The notes under the pieces are model-generated. The model was not told the origin of the DNA, searched no databases, and saw nothing but the letters and a program-made list of their open reading frames with translations. Positions 1 to 8,971 of a DNA stretch of 64,000 nt are shown piece after piece; positions within the stretch are counted from its first letter, which is position 1, and the number at the start of each line of letters is the position of its first letter. The translations under genes and the position numbers were made by a program. Source of the stretch: Anaerolineaceae bacterium (GTDB lineage Bacteria; Chloroflexota; Anaerolineae; Anaerolineales; Anaerolineaceae); contig JAFPZX010000021.1 of NCBI GenBank assembly GCA_017417055.1, positions 26,034 to 90,033 on the forward strand, read 5' to 3'.

Positions 1-121
1 CAACGGGCATGGTTGGATCCGTGATTTGTCCCGGAAATACCATGACTGTTCCGTTGCGCGTAAGTTTTCTCGCAATTCGGACCGGTCCTGAATAAATTAT
101 TTTTGCAGCAGCAGTCTGCAT
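1..121 (-). CDS. Partial unknown protein, N-terminal 40 residues
   Basis: An open frame runs off the left edge on the minus strand. It starts at ATG 121 with a good ribosome-binding site (GGAGAGAG) just upstream, and begins MQTAAAKIIYSGPVRIARKL. It lies about 100 bases downstream of the MutL-like gene on the same strand and is probably the next gene of that operon, separated by a heptamer repeat array. I do not recognise the family from 40 residues; there is no signal peptide or membrane segment in the visible part. Confidence 0.55.
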   Translation of the reverse strand, partial: MQTAAAKIIYSGPVRIARKLTRNGTVMVFPGQITDPTMPV

Positions 122-140
122 CGTCTCTCTCCTTAGTTAG

Positions 141-227
141 CAGCCAGTGGTCAGTAGTCAGTGGTCAGTGGTCAGTGGTCAGTGGTCAGTGGTTACTCCT
201 CACTTCTTACTTCTTACTCCTTACTCC
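141..227. repeat. Two abutting heptamer tandem arrays
   Basis: Positions 144-193 repeat GTCAGTG about seven times. Positions 192-226 continue in the same 7-base phase with TACTCCT/TACTTCT units. On the minus strand the second array reads GAGTAAG and provides the stop codon (223-221) of the MutL-like gene. Confidence 0.9.
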
Positions 228-1972
228 CGCCATTCGCCTAATTCATTTTTCCAGCGTTCCAGCAGGTGAATCTGTGCTGTCCGGTCTTTTGGCATTTCAA
301 GCGTCTCTCCCCGCATATCAAACACCAGACCAAAACAGCCTGCTTTGAACCCGATGGACGTCCATGTCGGAATTCCCGGCAGTGTGACGGATTTGCTGAC
401 ATTGAACCAGTCTAATTCATAATAACGTCCATATTCCAGCGGGATCCGTTTGATCCCTCCCTGGATGATGTCCACCTTTTCGATATTTCCGCCTTCATCC
501 CGCAGCGATACGCTGAACACACGTTTCCCTTCTTTGACAGCAGAATGTGGGGTGATCACGCGTCCCAGGTTCAGGAACATAGCCGGTGAAGTGACCTGCG
601 CTGCCAGTTCGCGGTTGACTCCAGCCAGGCCGCCTACCGCGGAAGCCAGGCCATTCATGTCCAGATAGTAATCATTCAGACCGAATGGATGCAGACTATT
701 CATCCCGATCCGCAGGGCATCGCCGGGGTCTTCTACATTCCGCAAAACGGATCCGCCCAGCAGAACCATACCCAATGTTCCATCGGTGAGTTGGGCTTTC
801 GCCGGATTTTGATCAATGGCGGCACGAATCAGGAACTGCGCTAATATCTGTTCAATTTCCGCCGAATAACTGTTAGCGGGGATCAATTCCGGATGGACGG
901 ATTTGTTCATGATGTAATCCGTCAGTTCACTTTCCTTCAGTTGAAAACTGATCCAGGGTAGAATCTCATTCACGGAGTATTTTTCCAATAATTCGGGTAG
1001 AGTCCGTCCAATCCCCCCGTCAAATTTGCTCATTTCCAGATCAAGATTTGCACCGAAAGCTGAAAGTGTGCGGTTGGCTCCGACTTCAATACCCAATACA
1101 GAATGGTTGGCACGGTTGATGCGGCTCAACAGACGGATGCAGCGTCCATAGGCGAAATCTCCGGAGATAGCGGCACATTTCGTCTCCCGCTGAAGCTGAG
1201 CGATTGCCGGATTTTTCTCTTTTCCAAAATGCAGCATGACCTTTTGGAAGGCTGTTGTCGGAGAAAGCCGGGCTTCTTGTGCCCCCATGATGTTGTCGGA
1301 GAAGGTGATATCCGCCATTTGATGGAAGACCCGTTCAAACTGAGCACGTGCTTCCGAGTTGCCCATGTATAGGATCGAAGGACGATTCTGTTCATCGATA
1401 CTCTTGCAGGCCATCAAAAGGATTTCTCCCAGCCGGTAGAGCGCATGTTCCGCACCTTTTTCTGTCCCGCCGCTGACCAGAACAATATCCGGATCAGAGG
1501 CAATCAGGGTGCCGATGTTGTCGGTTAGTGATTTTCCATCCATTGCGCATATAGAGGCAGAAGCTGTCAGACCATTTTTCCGCAGCAGATTTTCCATTGC
1601 TTTTATTGAGGTATCATTCGTGAGTCCCATCAGAACCACGCGGGGCATTTCACCACCGCTCCAGGTGAGTACGACCTGATCAGCTCCGATCATGCCAAGC
1701 TTTTGAGGAATGACGATTTTACCGGTATCATCCAGAAAATGCCGTTCCAACGCGGATTCCAGTTTTTGAACAGCACCGGAAATGGATTGGTATTCAACTT
1801 CTCCGCTGTCAGAATAAACGGTCCGGTTTGAGGCTGTACCGGTAAACTGGTAACGTCCGTTTTCCCGTTCAAACAGGCTTACACGCGTGTTGACCGTACC
1901 GATATCGATCGTTAACACGATATCGACAGTTTCCTCATTTGTTTGGAGCGGTTTTTCCTGTTTTTTTGCCAT
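221..1972 (-). CDS. MutL-like ASKHA ATPase (glutamate mutase L family)
   Basis: 583-residue protein of the MutL family, whose best-known members accompany adenosylcobalamin-dependent glutamate mutase and are thought to act as ATP-driven reactivation or chaperone factors. Visible motifs fit the ASKHA fold: phosphate-1 loop TIDIGTVNTRVSLFE (residues 21-35), VLVSGGTEKG near 165-173, a second phosphate loop IEVGANRTLSAF near 295-306, and an adenosine-type loop GMVLLGGSVLRN near 401-412. No mutase subunit (mutE/mutS) is nearby; instead it follows zinc-ribbon and multipass membrane proteins in one minus-strand operon, so its partner here is probably different. The last codons and stop lie in a heptamer repeat array. 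Family assignment is fairly secure, function is not. Confidence 0.75.
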   Translation of the reverse strand: MAKKQEKPLQTNEETVDIVLTIDIGTVNTRVSLFERENGRYQFTGTASNRTVYSDSGEVEYQSISGAVQKLESALERHFLDDTGKIVIPQKLGMIGADQVVLTWSGGEMPRVVLMGLTNDTSIKAMENLLRKNGLTASASICAMDGKSLTDNIGTLIASDPDIVLVSGGTEKGAEHALYRLGEILLMACKSIDEQNRPSILYMGNSEARAQFERVFHQMADITFSDNIMGAQEARLSPTTAFQKVMLHFGKEKNPAIAQLQRETKCAAISGDFAYGRCIRLLSRINRANHSVLGIEVGANRTLSAFGANLDLEMSKFDGGIGRTLPELLEKYSVNEILPWISFQLKESELTDYIMNKSVHPELIPANSYSAEIEQILAQFLIRAAIDQNPAKAQLTDGTLGMVLLGGSVLRNVEDPGDALRIGMNSLHPFGLNDYYLDMNGLASAVGGLAGVNRELAAQVTSPAMFLNLGRVITPHSAVKEGKRVFSVSLRDEGGNIEKVDIIQGGIKRIPLEYGRYYELDWFNVSKSVTLPGIPTWTSIGFKAGCFGLVFDMRGETLEMPKDRTAQIHLLERWKNELGEWRE

Positions 1973-1986
1973 TTGATTGATGTCCT

Positions 1987-2667
1987 TTATCTGCCAAGAG
2001 CACGGAACGAGTCTAACAGTTCGGAAATGTGATTTACCAGAATGTTTGCCGCGGTAATGAATACCGCAGCTGCGATAGCACCAAAGGTAAATCCGATGAG
2101 TATATTTCCGAATACTGATTCAGTTTTATTTCCTGCCGTTTTTTTCCGGGAGATATCATAGTGTCGGGTAAACAATAATGCGGTGATTGCGCTGACCAGG
2201 ACGGTGACTGCTTTCACCCAATACCAGACATTTGATTTTTCTTCAGAGGGGATCGCTGCCAGTCGGAACTGTCCGGCGATTGACCGGACAAATGCCGGAA
2301 TTGTGCCGCCAGCGGCTCCAATCACGAGAACAACCGCGCTGATGCTCATCAGAATTATAAAAATGATTTTTCCGCCGCTTTTTGAACCGGTATAAATCTT
2401 CATAAACAGCAGGATGACCCCGATGGTTACGAGAGCCAGCCGCAGGATCTGTGCTGTGGTGAGATTTGCTCTCCCGTTGATGATGTCAAGGATCAGCGGG
2501 TAAAAATAACTTTCAGTAAGTAAAACACAAATATATGCGGAAACGGCGCCGCTCAATATCGCCGTACCGAGACGGAATAGATAATTGTCCCCGAAAATGA
2601 GGCTGAAAGCACTGAGGCTGAGGAAAAGCCCGCCGATAACAAATGCAAGTTCATAGCCTTCAGTCAT
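1987..2667 (-). CDS. Multipass membrane protein, unknown
   Basis: 226 residues from the ATG at 2667, preferred over an upstream start at 2694 because AAGGAG lies about 10 bases before it and because it overlaps the stop of the preceding gene by 8 bases, a usual sign of translational coupling. It has about six hydrophobic segments (for example YELAFVIGGLFLSLSAFSLI, ILRLALVTIGVILLFMKIY, IIFIILMSISAVVLVIGAA and a C-terminal ILIGFTFGAIAAAVFITAA). No known motif is evident. It sits between the zinc-ribbon membrane protein and the MutL-like ATPase, suggesting a membrane component of the same assembly. Function unknown. Confidence 0.75.
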   Translation of the reverse strand: MTEGYELAFVIGGLFLSLSAFSLIFGDNYLFRLGTAILSGAVSAYICVLLTESYFYPLILDIINGRANLTTAQILRLALVTIGVILLFMKIYTGSKSGGKIIFIILMSISAVVLVIGAAGGTIPAFVRSIAGQFRLAAIPSEEKSNVWYWVKAVTVLVSAITALLFTRHYDISRKKTAGNKTESVFGNILIGFTFGAIAAAVFITAANILVNHISELLDSFRALGR

Positions 2668-5044
2668 TATTCTCCGTCTCCTTTTCGGATTCATTTTCAG
2701 AAAATTGCTGTGTTTTTTCAGCGGCGTTCTTTTTATTGTATTTTGGTTCCGTTTTCATGGTCTTGCTGATGATGCCGCCCAGCCATGCAAGCGGAACGAG
2801 TGCGCATAAATACCAGACTGCAGCCTGTGTCCGCCCGGCAAAGTGGACGGTTTCACCGTAATGGTTCAGATCTATGTCCCGGCTGAGGAAGCTGGAGACC
2901 ATCCCTGATTGGAGATATGGTTTCAAAACAGGTTCCAGCTGTCCCGGTCCCATCACGTGCAGCAGACGGTTGCCGCCTGTTACGGAGATCTGTTCGGCCC
3001 AGCTGCGGACGGATGTGATTTCGGATGTAAGCAGCCATACATTTTCCGGGATGGTTCCATTTGCGAGTCTGCTGCGGATGGAAATCACTCCTGAAGGCCA
3101 CCAGCCTGCAAATTCAACTACTCCATCATATTGGCTGAGGATTTGCTGTGTTTCGGGCATGGCGGCAGGATTGAGCACGGAAAGGTAGACATGGTCTGCG
3201 TGTCCTGTCAGCGATTGGATCACCATTTCAGCGGCGGTGTGCATTTCTGAGCTGTAAGCAGGCGTGTAATCCATGACTACCAGCGCGTCTCCTGTATGAT
3301 TATCTGTATGTTGATAAAAATCCAGTGTTTCATCAGCGGCCGGAATCATTGGGATGTTCAGGTTGTCTGCAATATCGCTGACAAGCAGCAGGATGATACC
3401 GCAAAGCGCCAGAGCAAGCCACAAGATTCTTGCACCAAAGCTGATTTCCCGGTTGTTTTTTTCTTTGACCGGCTGAACATAATTCTCAGCCTGAATGATT
3501 TTCCCCAGAATGGATGAGATCATCCGCTGCTGGTAACTTGTACTGCCGGGATCATCCGGGATGCTGCTGCGTGAAAAGGTCCGAAAAGCCGGATCTTCCG
3601 GTGACTGCGGCAATGCCATATCCGCAGCGCCGAAGAGATCCCAGGGAATATCCTGATCATCGGGAAATTCACTGCTGTCGTACATATTCTGCCCGTTCAG
3701 ATCATCGGAATCAACATCCTTGCTGTCCAGTTCATCTTCATCGTCATTTTCAGGAAGAATCAGCGGATTGTCGATCACTTGCGGAATGTAAAAACCGTGA
3801 ACAGGTTTCAGAACCTCGGGAGTGCTGCTTTCCGAATCTGTTTTTTCTGCTTTATCCGGAACATTGCCGGTGGTGTCCGATGACTTTGAGTCATTCTTAT
3901 CCGGTTTTGCTGCCGGGCTTTTTTCAGGCTGCGGAGTACCTTCGACTTCATAGCCGATATTGCGGAGAATGCGGTCAAGCACCTCTGCGTTGGGGCCAGT
4001 ATTGTCTTCCGGTATGGTGATTTCAGAATAATCCGGTTCAGGTATTTCATTATCTTCCGGATGGTTCCCGGAATAAAACATTGTGCCGGAGCGGTTTTCA
4101 GCCTGTTCAGCCGGCGTCAGTGAACCGGAGCTGCTGTTCATGTCGTTCAGTAAATCAGAAATCAAACTGCCGCTTTCCGGTTTGTATTCATCGTAATGGA
4201 TATTTGAAGTTTGTGGATTTTCAGCTTTATCCGGTTCAGCTGTGCTGGATGATGCTGCAGCGAAAATTTCCTGTGCATCTATGACTTTTGTCGGTGATGC
4301 GCTGTTTTCCAATGCAGGGTCATCATATTCAGCGGATTTCAGCTCCTGTGTGTTTTCATCTTCTTCCACCAGCGGAGAATCCTGCTGCCACCAGAGCGGC
4401 AGCTGAGAGATTCCATCATCCTCATTTGCGCTGTTTTCTTCATCCGCGGGGTGGCGGTCATCCCATTTCCGTGCCGGCCGTTCGGTTTTGAAATCGTCAA
4501 GCAGGGAAACACTTGTGCCTTTATATTCGGCCGCAACAGCTTCGGGTTTTTTGTCTTCCCATTTCCGGGCAGGGCGCTGGATGGAAAAATCCGCTATGCC
4601 GGGAATGTTTTCTTCGAGAGTTTTCGGTGTATTTTCGTCCGGCTCAATGAGCGGCGGTTCGATCATACTTTGGAACATCGGCTGGTAAACCTGATCCTGT
4701 TTTTTCTGCTTTGGGGTCCGGAAGGTTTTATTGGGTGAAGAAGACTTGGATGAATCCGGTGTACCGAATAACCAATTGGTGTATGAATCAAAATCCATCG
4801 GTTTCTTTTCCGCGGGTTTCAATTTATCTTTGAGCCATTCGGGTACAGGACTGTCGAGATCGGGTTCATCATTTTGAATTGCTTGCGGAGCAGTTTCCAC
4901 CGGTTTTTCCGGTTCTGCCGGGTTTAGCTCATCCCGGAAGATTTCACTTGGCAGGGTCTTGAGGTTTGCCTTGCAGACCTGGCAGAATTCACTTCCTTCA
5001 GGGTTTTCGCTGCCGCAAATCGGACAAATGATGGTGTGATTCAT
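2660..5044 (-). CDS. Large acidic zinc-ribbon membrane protein
   Basis: 794 residues. An N-terminal zinc ribbon (C7, C10, C21, C24) is followed by about 500 residues of acidic, Ser/Pro/Asp-rich low-complexity sequence that contains a twice-repeated RPARKW(E/D)D(K/R)(K/H)P motif. One transmembrane helix lies near 540-560 (ARILWLALALCGIILLLVSD). An extracytoplasmic domain of about 180 residues follows, then a second helix near 740-760 and a short charged tail. The topology suggests a cytoplasmic zinc ribbon and linker anchored to the membrane with a small outer domain. It overlaps the genes on both sides (ATGA overlap at 5041-5044; 8 bases with the next gene), so the operon is tightly coupled. 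I do not recognise a named family. Confidence 0.75.
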   Translation of the reverse strand: MNHTIICPICGSENPEGSEFCQVCKANLKTLPSEIFRDELNPAEPEKPVETAPQAIQNDEPDLDSPVPEWLKDKLKPAEKKPMDFDSYTNWLFGTPDSSKSSSPNKTFRTPKQKKQDQVYQPMFQSMIEPPLIEPDENTPKTLEENIPGIADFSIQRPARKWEDKKPEAVAAEYKGTSVSLLDDFKTERPARKWDDRHPADEENSANEDDGISQLPLWWQQDSPLVEEDENTQELKSAEYDDPALENSASPTKVIDAQEIFAAASSSTAEPDKAENPQTSNIHYDEYKPESGSLISDLLNDMNSSSGSLTPAEQAENRSGTMFYSGNHPEDNEIPEPDYSEITIPEDNTGPNAEVLDRILRNIGYEVEGTPQPEKSPAAKPDKNDSKSSDTTGNVPDKAEKTDSESSTPEVLKPVHGFYIPQVIDNPLILPENDDEDELDSKDVDSDDLNGQNMYDSSEFPDDQDIPWDLFGAADMALPQSPEDPAFRTFSRSSIPDDPGSTSYQQRMISSILGKIIQAENYVQPVKEKNNREISFGARILWLALALCGIILLLVSDIADNLNIPMIPAADETLDFYQHTDNHTGDALVVMDYTPAYSSEMHTAAEMVIQSLTGHADHVYLSVLNPAAMPETQQILSQYDGVVEFAGWWPSGVISIRSRLANGTIPENVWLLTSEITSVRSWAEQISVTGGNRLLHVMGPGQLEPVLKPYLQSGMVSSFLSRDIDLNHYGETVHFAGRTQAAVWYLCALVPLAWLGGIISKTMKTEPKYNKKNAAEKTQQFSENESEKETENND

Positions 5045-5670
5045 TTATCCTCCTTGGAAGGCAGTTTTCCGGAAAACAGAAAACGCAGACCGGTAATTGC
5101 CCCACCGATAGCGATACCCAGCAGCAGACCCATGATGCAGCCCTGTGGGATGCTTTCGATCCAGCTGATGAGGTTGTTCATTGTATCGGATGTGTTGAAT
5201 ACTTTTGGGAGCCCGCAGTAAATCGCGAGAAAGACGATCATACCGACAAAAAAAGCTGCTTTCATTGCGGAAGGTGTCTGTGATGGCAGACGGTAGACCG
5301 CATAAATCAGACTGAGACATACAAGACCGGCTAAGGCGGATTCGAGCGTCTTCTGAACGAAAAATATTACTCTGTTCAGTTCGGTGGATTCGGGCCCTTT
5401 GATGAGTCCGAGCAGCAGAACTGCAATGAATACACCGAAACCGATGATGCGGATTACACGCATTCCGCCGTCGTCGCCTGCTTTTCTTATCTGTAAAATA
5501 GCGGTATCGGCGATGGTGAAGAAAAGAATCGCCGCGAACAGACGTTCCGCCCACAGGAAGGTTTCTGAACTCACTGTCTGGAGAAATGAATTGTCAACAA
5601 AAAAGGATGCGAAAAGAAATCCTCCGACGAGGATCGAAAGAATCGCAAACAGGGTTCGTGACCTTTTCAT
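5041..5670 (-). CDS. Multipass membrane protein, unknown
   Basis: 209 residues from ATG 5670, chosen over a TTG at 5688 because GGGAGAGAG sits directly before it as a ribosome-binding site. Six or so hydrophobic helices are visible (LFAILSILVGGFLFASFF, ERLFAAILFFTIADTAIL, VIRIIGFGVFIAVLLLGLI, LESALAGLVCLSLIYAVY, MKAAFFVGMIVFLAIYCGL, IMGLLLGIAIGGAITGLRF). Its stop overlaps the start of the zinc-ribbon protein by an ATGA. No catalytic motif is seen; it is likely a structural membrane partner in the operon. Confidence 0.75.
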   Translation of the reverse strand: MKRSRTLFAILSILVGGFLFASFFVDNSFLQTVSSETFLWAERLFAAILFFTIADTAILQIRKAGDDGGMRVIRIIGFGVFIAVLLLGLIKGPESTELNRVIFFVQKTLESALAGLVCLSLIYAVYRLPSQTPSAMKAAFFVGMIVFLAIYCGLPKVFNTSDTMNNLISWIESIPQGCIMGLLLGIAIGGAITGLRFLFSGKLPSKEDK

Positions 5671-5701
5671 TTCTTTTCTCTCTCCCAATTTATATATTAT
5701 A

Positions 5702-6445
5702 TCAAATTCCTGTCAAACCGACACCGGCAAATATAACAATTGCTGCAATAATTAACAGGCGCATGACATCCATCGCCAAAAGGGAAGAATTTGTTTTTTC
5801 TGTATGGTCTAATGAATCTGGAATTTCCGTGTATTGTTCTCCGACAAAAACCGCGTCTGCATTGACCGCTGCAACAGCCTGTGATATCAAATCATCACCA
5901 CCTACACACAGCACTTCACCTTTGCTGCAGAGTGTATCATTGAGCGCGGTGGACGGGCCGAATGAGCCGATGGAAAGATGCAGCGCGCTTGGTTCTTTTT
6001 CCAGTGACGCGGCATTGCCTGCTGTGTGTTCGAATGGTGCGGCGGCGGAAAACACAGCGCAGTTGGGATCGTAAGAATTTCCGTAGTTGGCCGCTTCCAT
6101 GCCTGAACGGACAGCGTCTTTTGCAATATTGACAGGGAATCCGCCCGGAGCGGTGATTGCCCAGGGCTCGTCGGCAAAGGCCATTTGTGCGGAAACGGTT
6201 TCCGCGGTTTTGGCTGCCGCCAGAACCGCGCCGCTGCTGAGCGCGGCTTCTCCGCCGTCATTGATGTCAAGATGGATAGGGGCTGATTCTTCAAGGCTTT
6301 TTGCGATTTGTGAACGGATCAGACGGTCTTTGGAGCGGGTGTATGCCCGGCTTGATAACCTTATCCTGTTCCCAATTAATCTGCTGATTATGTATATGAC
6401 TGCCATAATCAGGATAATAACCGCAGCTAATCTTGAAGTTTGCAT
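5702..6445 (-). CDS. Two-helix membrane protein, possibly DUF6754-like
   Basis: 247 residues with an N-terminal membrane helix (LAAVIILIMAVIYIISRLI), a cytoplasmic central domain rich in Ala and Gly, and a C-terminal helix (LLIIAAIVIFAGVGLTGI). The central domain has stretches such as LHLSIGSFGPSTAL and VLCVGGDDLISQAVAAVNADAVFVGEQYTEI that look like an alpha/beta ligand-binding fold. From memory it resembles DUF6754 proteins of Chloroflexota, but I cannot confirm this. It is the first gene of the six-gene minus-strand operon that runs down to the window edge. Confidence 0.65.
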   Translation of the reverse strand: MQTSRLAAVIILIMAVIYIISRLIGNRIRLSSRAYTRSKDRLIRSQIAKSLEESAPIHLDINDGGEAALSSGAVLAAAKTAETVSAQMAFADEPWAITAPGGFPVNIAKDAVRSGMEAANYGNSYDPNCAVFSAAAPFEHTAGNAASLEKEPSALHLSIGSFGPSTALNDTLCSKGEVLCVGGDDLISQAVAAVNADAVFVGEQYTEIPDSLDHTEKTNSSLLAMDVMRLLIIAAIVIFAGVGLTGI

Positions 6446-6795
6446 TTCAGCCTTCCTTAAAATTTCATATCCTTAAATAAATCTATTAAAGTATAGCATA
6501 CTTTCCGTGATTTGGTATGAAAATTGCATATATTAAATTTTTTTAATTTTACTTCTTTTTTATATTAAAAAATTATGAATACTAAATATACGTATCATTA
6601 ACAAATCGGGCGCTATATTTGTTTTAAGTAAGAAATAAGAATTGATGTGTTAGTGCTTCGATGAAAAATGATATTGGTAACGCAGGCTTGTCTTTGCTCG
6701 GGTGTTCAGTGATATTCCGAAATGTTATTATTAATTAAAAAAGGAGTGGAAGCGCTCGGATCTTATGCAGCTTCTCACTCCTAACGTCTAACGTC
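6446..6795. other. AT-rich intergenic region
   Basis: About 350 bases with no gene. It holds the palindrome at 6488-6504 near the operon start, an AT-rich stretch, and the heptamer array at its left-gene end (6772-6809). I see no RNA gene. Confidence 0.6.
6488..6504. promoter_or_regulatory. Palindrome overlapping a possible -10 box
   Basis: AAAGTAT-AGC-ATACTTT lies about 45 bases upstream of the first gene of the MutL operon. On the minus strand it contains TATACT (6495-6490), which could be the -10 element, so the palindrome may be an operator. No convincing -35 box is visible. Confidence 0.3.
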
Positions 6796-6809
6796 TTACT
6801 TCTTACTTT
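6772..6809. repeat. Heptamer tandem array at a gene 3' end
   Basis: Five to six units of 7 bases (TTCTCAC, TCCTAAC, GTCTAAC, GTCTTAC, TTCTTAC). Read on the minus strand it encodes the final residues SKK and the TAA stop of the PAP2 phosphatase gene. Confidence 0.85.
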
Positions 6810-7461
6810 CTGCTTTCCTGCTTGCGGCGTAGCGGTACCAGGCGATCAGCATGTCGCCGATAATCATGCCGCCGATGATGTCGGTGAGCCAGTGCACACC
6901 GGCGAGCATACGGGTGACGATCACGATAAATAGTACGATGAGGGAACAGGCTGTTGCGGCTGTTTTCAGTTTTTCATTCCTAATATAGATATTCCACTGG
7001 TCAATTGCGGAAACCATCACCACCCAGGCGATGACGGTATGCGTGGAGGGGTAGGATGATTCCAGACCCTTATCACGCAGGATCGGACGGTAATTGATGA
7101 TCAGGACCTTGTCAAACAGGAGATAAAGTGCCGCGGTGAGGATATAGAGCATGATCAATATCGACAGATTGCGGTCTACTTTTGACAGGGATTTCCGGTC
7201 GATCAGCTGTTTCAGGAAAAACAATCCAAACCCCGCGGCAGTCACAAAACATACAATTCCCGCGGCCGAGCTGATCTTGTAAAATGTATCATTTTGTCCG
7301 AATCGGGCAAAAAATTGGGTGTTGATGGTGGCAAAACCTAAATTGGTTCCCTGGACACCCACCGGCTGAACATCAACGGTTGCGACCAGGATCGTCGCAG
7401 CAATTGCAAGCACAGTCATGATGATAACTGTCTTCATGGTTTCTTTTGGAATTTGTTTCAT
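6796..7461 (-). CDS. PAP2-family membrane phosphatase
   Basis: 221-residue integral membrane acid phosphatase of the PAP2 type, which removes phosphate from lipid phosphates such as undecaprenyl or phosphatidyl phosphates at the outer face of the membrane. The three signature motifs are present: K118...R125-P126, P138-S-T-H141 (usually PSGH), and R184...H190...D194 in TRMLAGVHWLTD. Five or six hydrophobic helices surround them. The last three residues and the stop codon come from a heptamer repeat array. It appears monocistronic. Substrate cannot be read from the sequence. Confidence 0.85.
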   Translation of the reverse strand: MKQIPKETMKTVIIMTVLAIAATILVATVDVQPVGVQGTNLGFATINTQFFARFGQNDTFYKISSAAGIVCFVTAAGFGLFFLKQLIDRKSLSKVDRNLSILIMLYILTAALYLLFDKVLIINYRPILRDKGLESSYPSTHTVIAWVVMVSAIDQWNIYIRNEKLKTAATACSLIVLFIVIVTRMLAGVHWLTDIIGGMIIGDMLIAWYRYAASRKAESKK

Positions 7462-7524
7462 TATGATTTACCTCTGTTACAAAAAATATTTCAGCTATGC
7501 TGATCAATGACTTTCAAAGTTTAT

Positions 7525-7854
7525 CTATGCATCAGCCTGGTCAGCATCTTCATCCAATGCTTCAATCAAAAAACTGACCGGGCGGAATCCGTCATTGCAG
7601 GAGATCATGGCGGAGCGGGGATTTTTCATCCATCCGTTATAGATATTGGTGCCGCCGTGAGAAAGCGCCAGCACAAAGGAGGACATGGAATCCCAGGCGC
7701 TTTGACAAAATCTTTCGGGTTTTTCCCATCCGTTGGCAATGAATACTTCTCCTTCTTCATGGCAGCAGGGGTGTTCGATTGGATTTTCATATTTTTCGGA
7801 AAGATCCGGATAATCAGCTTTCCGCATGACGGTTATTCTGCACTTTTTCGCCAT
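7525..7854 (-). CDS. TIGR04076-like small protein
   Basis: 109 residues from ATG 7854, which has AAGAGG six bases upstream; upstream in-frame codons are not typical coding sequence. The protein MAKKCRITVMRKADYPDL continues with a CCHEEGEVF motif, GWEKPERFCQSAWDSM and a C-terminal CNDGFRPVSFLIEAL. This arrangement matches what I remember of the TIGR04076 family, short proteins of unknown function with conserved cysteines, common in anaerobes and possibly metal or cofactor binding. Likely single-gene unit. Confidence 0.75.
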   Translation of the reverse strand: MAKKCRITVMRKADYPDLSEKYENPIEHPCCHEEGEVFIANGWEKPERFCQSAWDSMSSFVLALSHGGTNIYNGWMKNPRSAMISCNDGFRPVSFLIEALDEDADQADA

Positions 7855-8293
7855 CCATTCCTCTTTTTTAGGTGCCAATATACACTTATTATGATTATAC
7901 ACACAATTGAGGAAAAACAATATATAAAGGGGACATGACGGATATTTGAATTTTGCCGAGGTGTTATAATCCACGCGTTTTCCAATATTGCTGAGCCGCA
8001 CATGGTGACTGATACAAGAGGTCATAGTCATGTTATTTTTTGATTCTTATTTTTTTCTTATTTATTTCAGTTATGATAATTAGCGTTAGAAAATGAAATG
8101 TTTTTCAGCAGCTTGTTTTATGCGCTGGATCTTTTTCCTTTCGTTGAAAAGTCATTTTCAAATGAATAGATGTCTGTTTGGAAAAAGCGGAATTATGGAA
8201 TAATTCGCAGAACCGCTGAAAATGTACGGTTTCTGTCCGGTATGTTCTGAACAAATTCGTGTAATATAAAAAACATAATCAAAGGATAAAAAC
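7855..8293. other. Intergenic region with divergent promoters expected
   Basis: About 440 AT-rich bases between divergently transcribed genes. I see no coding sequence, repeat family member, tRNA or clear riboswitch. Promoters for both flanking units must lie here, but no strong -35/-10 pair stands out. Confidence 0.4.
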
Positions 8294-8968
8294 ATGGGCA
8301 GCAATTGGCTTTCTTTGTTTATTGAATCATTCCCGAAAATACTGATCCCCGGACTGACGCGGACGATCCCGCTGGCGGCGATATCTTTTGCGATTGCGAT
8401 GGTCATCGCGATCCTGACCGCCATGGCGCAGTACGCCAAAATTCCTGTGCTGACACAGATCATCCGGTTTTATATCTGGATCTTCCGCGGAACTCCTCCG
8501 CTGGTTCAGCTCTTTGTGGTGTTTTACGGGCTGCCCCGCGCGGGGATCCTGATCGATCCCTTCCCGGCTGCGGTGATCGTTTTCTCTTTGAACGAAGGCG
8601 CTTATTCCTCAGAAATTGTCCGTGCGGCGCTGGAATCGGTGCCGGTGGGACAGATGGAAGCCAGTTACTGTGTGGGAATGACCTATATGCAGACCATGCG
8701 CCGCATCATCCTGCCGCAGGCCATGCGGACGGCCTTCCCTTCGCTTTCCAATTCCCTGATCGCGCTGGTGAAGAACACTTCCCTGGCAGCGAACATCACG
8801 GTGACGGAAATGTTCATGACTACTCAGCGCATCGTGGCGCGGACGTATGAACCGCTGCTCCTTTATCTTGAAGTCGGCCTGATTTATCTTATTTTTTCGA
8901 CGCTTTTGACCTTCCTGCAGAGCTGGGGAGAAAAACGTCTGGGCGCTTATATGGAAAAGGAGGCTTGA
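8294..8968 (+). CDS. Polar amino acid ABC transporter permease
   Basis: 224-residue inner-membrane permease of the His/Glu/Gln/Arg family. It shows the N-terminal GLTRTIPLAAISFAIAMVIA helix, the IFRGTPPLVQLFVVFYGLP segment and the EAA loop (EASYCVGMTYMQTMRRIILPQAMRTAFPS) that docks on the ATPase. The start has AAAGGA nine bases upstream. It is first in a three-gene operon with the ATPase (3-base gap) and the binding protein, forming a complete importer. Substrate is a polar or charged amino acid by family; which one is not readable. Confidence 0.9.
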   Translation: MGSNWLSLFIESFPKILIPGLTRTIPLAAISFAIAMVIAILTAMAQYAKIPVLTQIIRFYIWIFRGTPPLVQLFVVFYGLPRAGILIDPFPAAVIVFSLNEGAYSSEIVRAALESVPVGQMEASYCVGMTYMQTMRRIILPQAMRTAFPSLSNSLIALVKNTSLAANITVTEMFMTTQRIVARTYEPLLLYLEVGLIYLIFSTLLTFLQSWGEKRLGAYMEKEA

Positions 8969-8971
8969 GGT

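Noticed and set aside
221-1972. MutL as the DNA mismatch-repair protein
   Set aside because: The motifs are those of the ASKHA fold and the glutamate mutase MutL family, not the GHKL ATPase of mismatch repair.
3514-4020. Plus-strand frames inside the acidic zinc-ribbon gene
   Set aside because: They arise from the reverse complement of low-complexity Ser/Asp/Glu codons and have no ribosome site.
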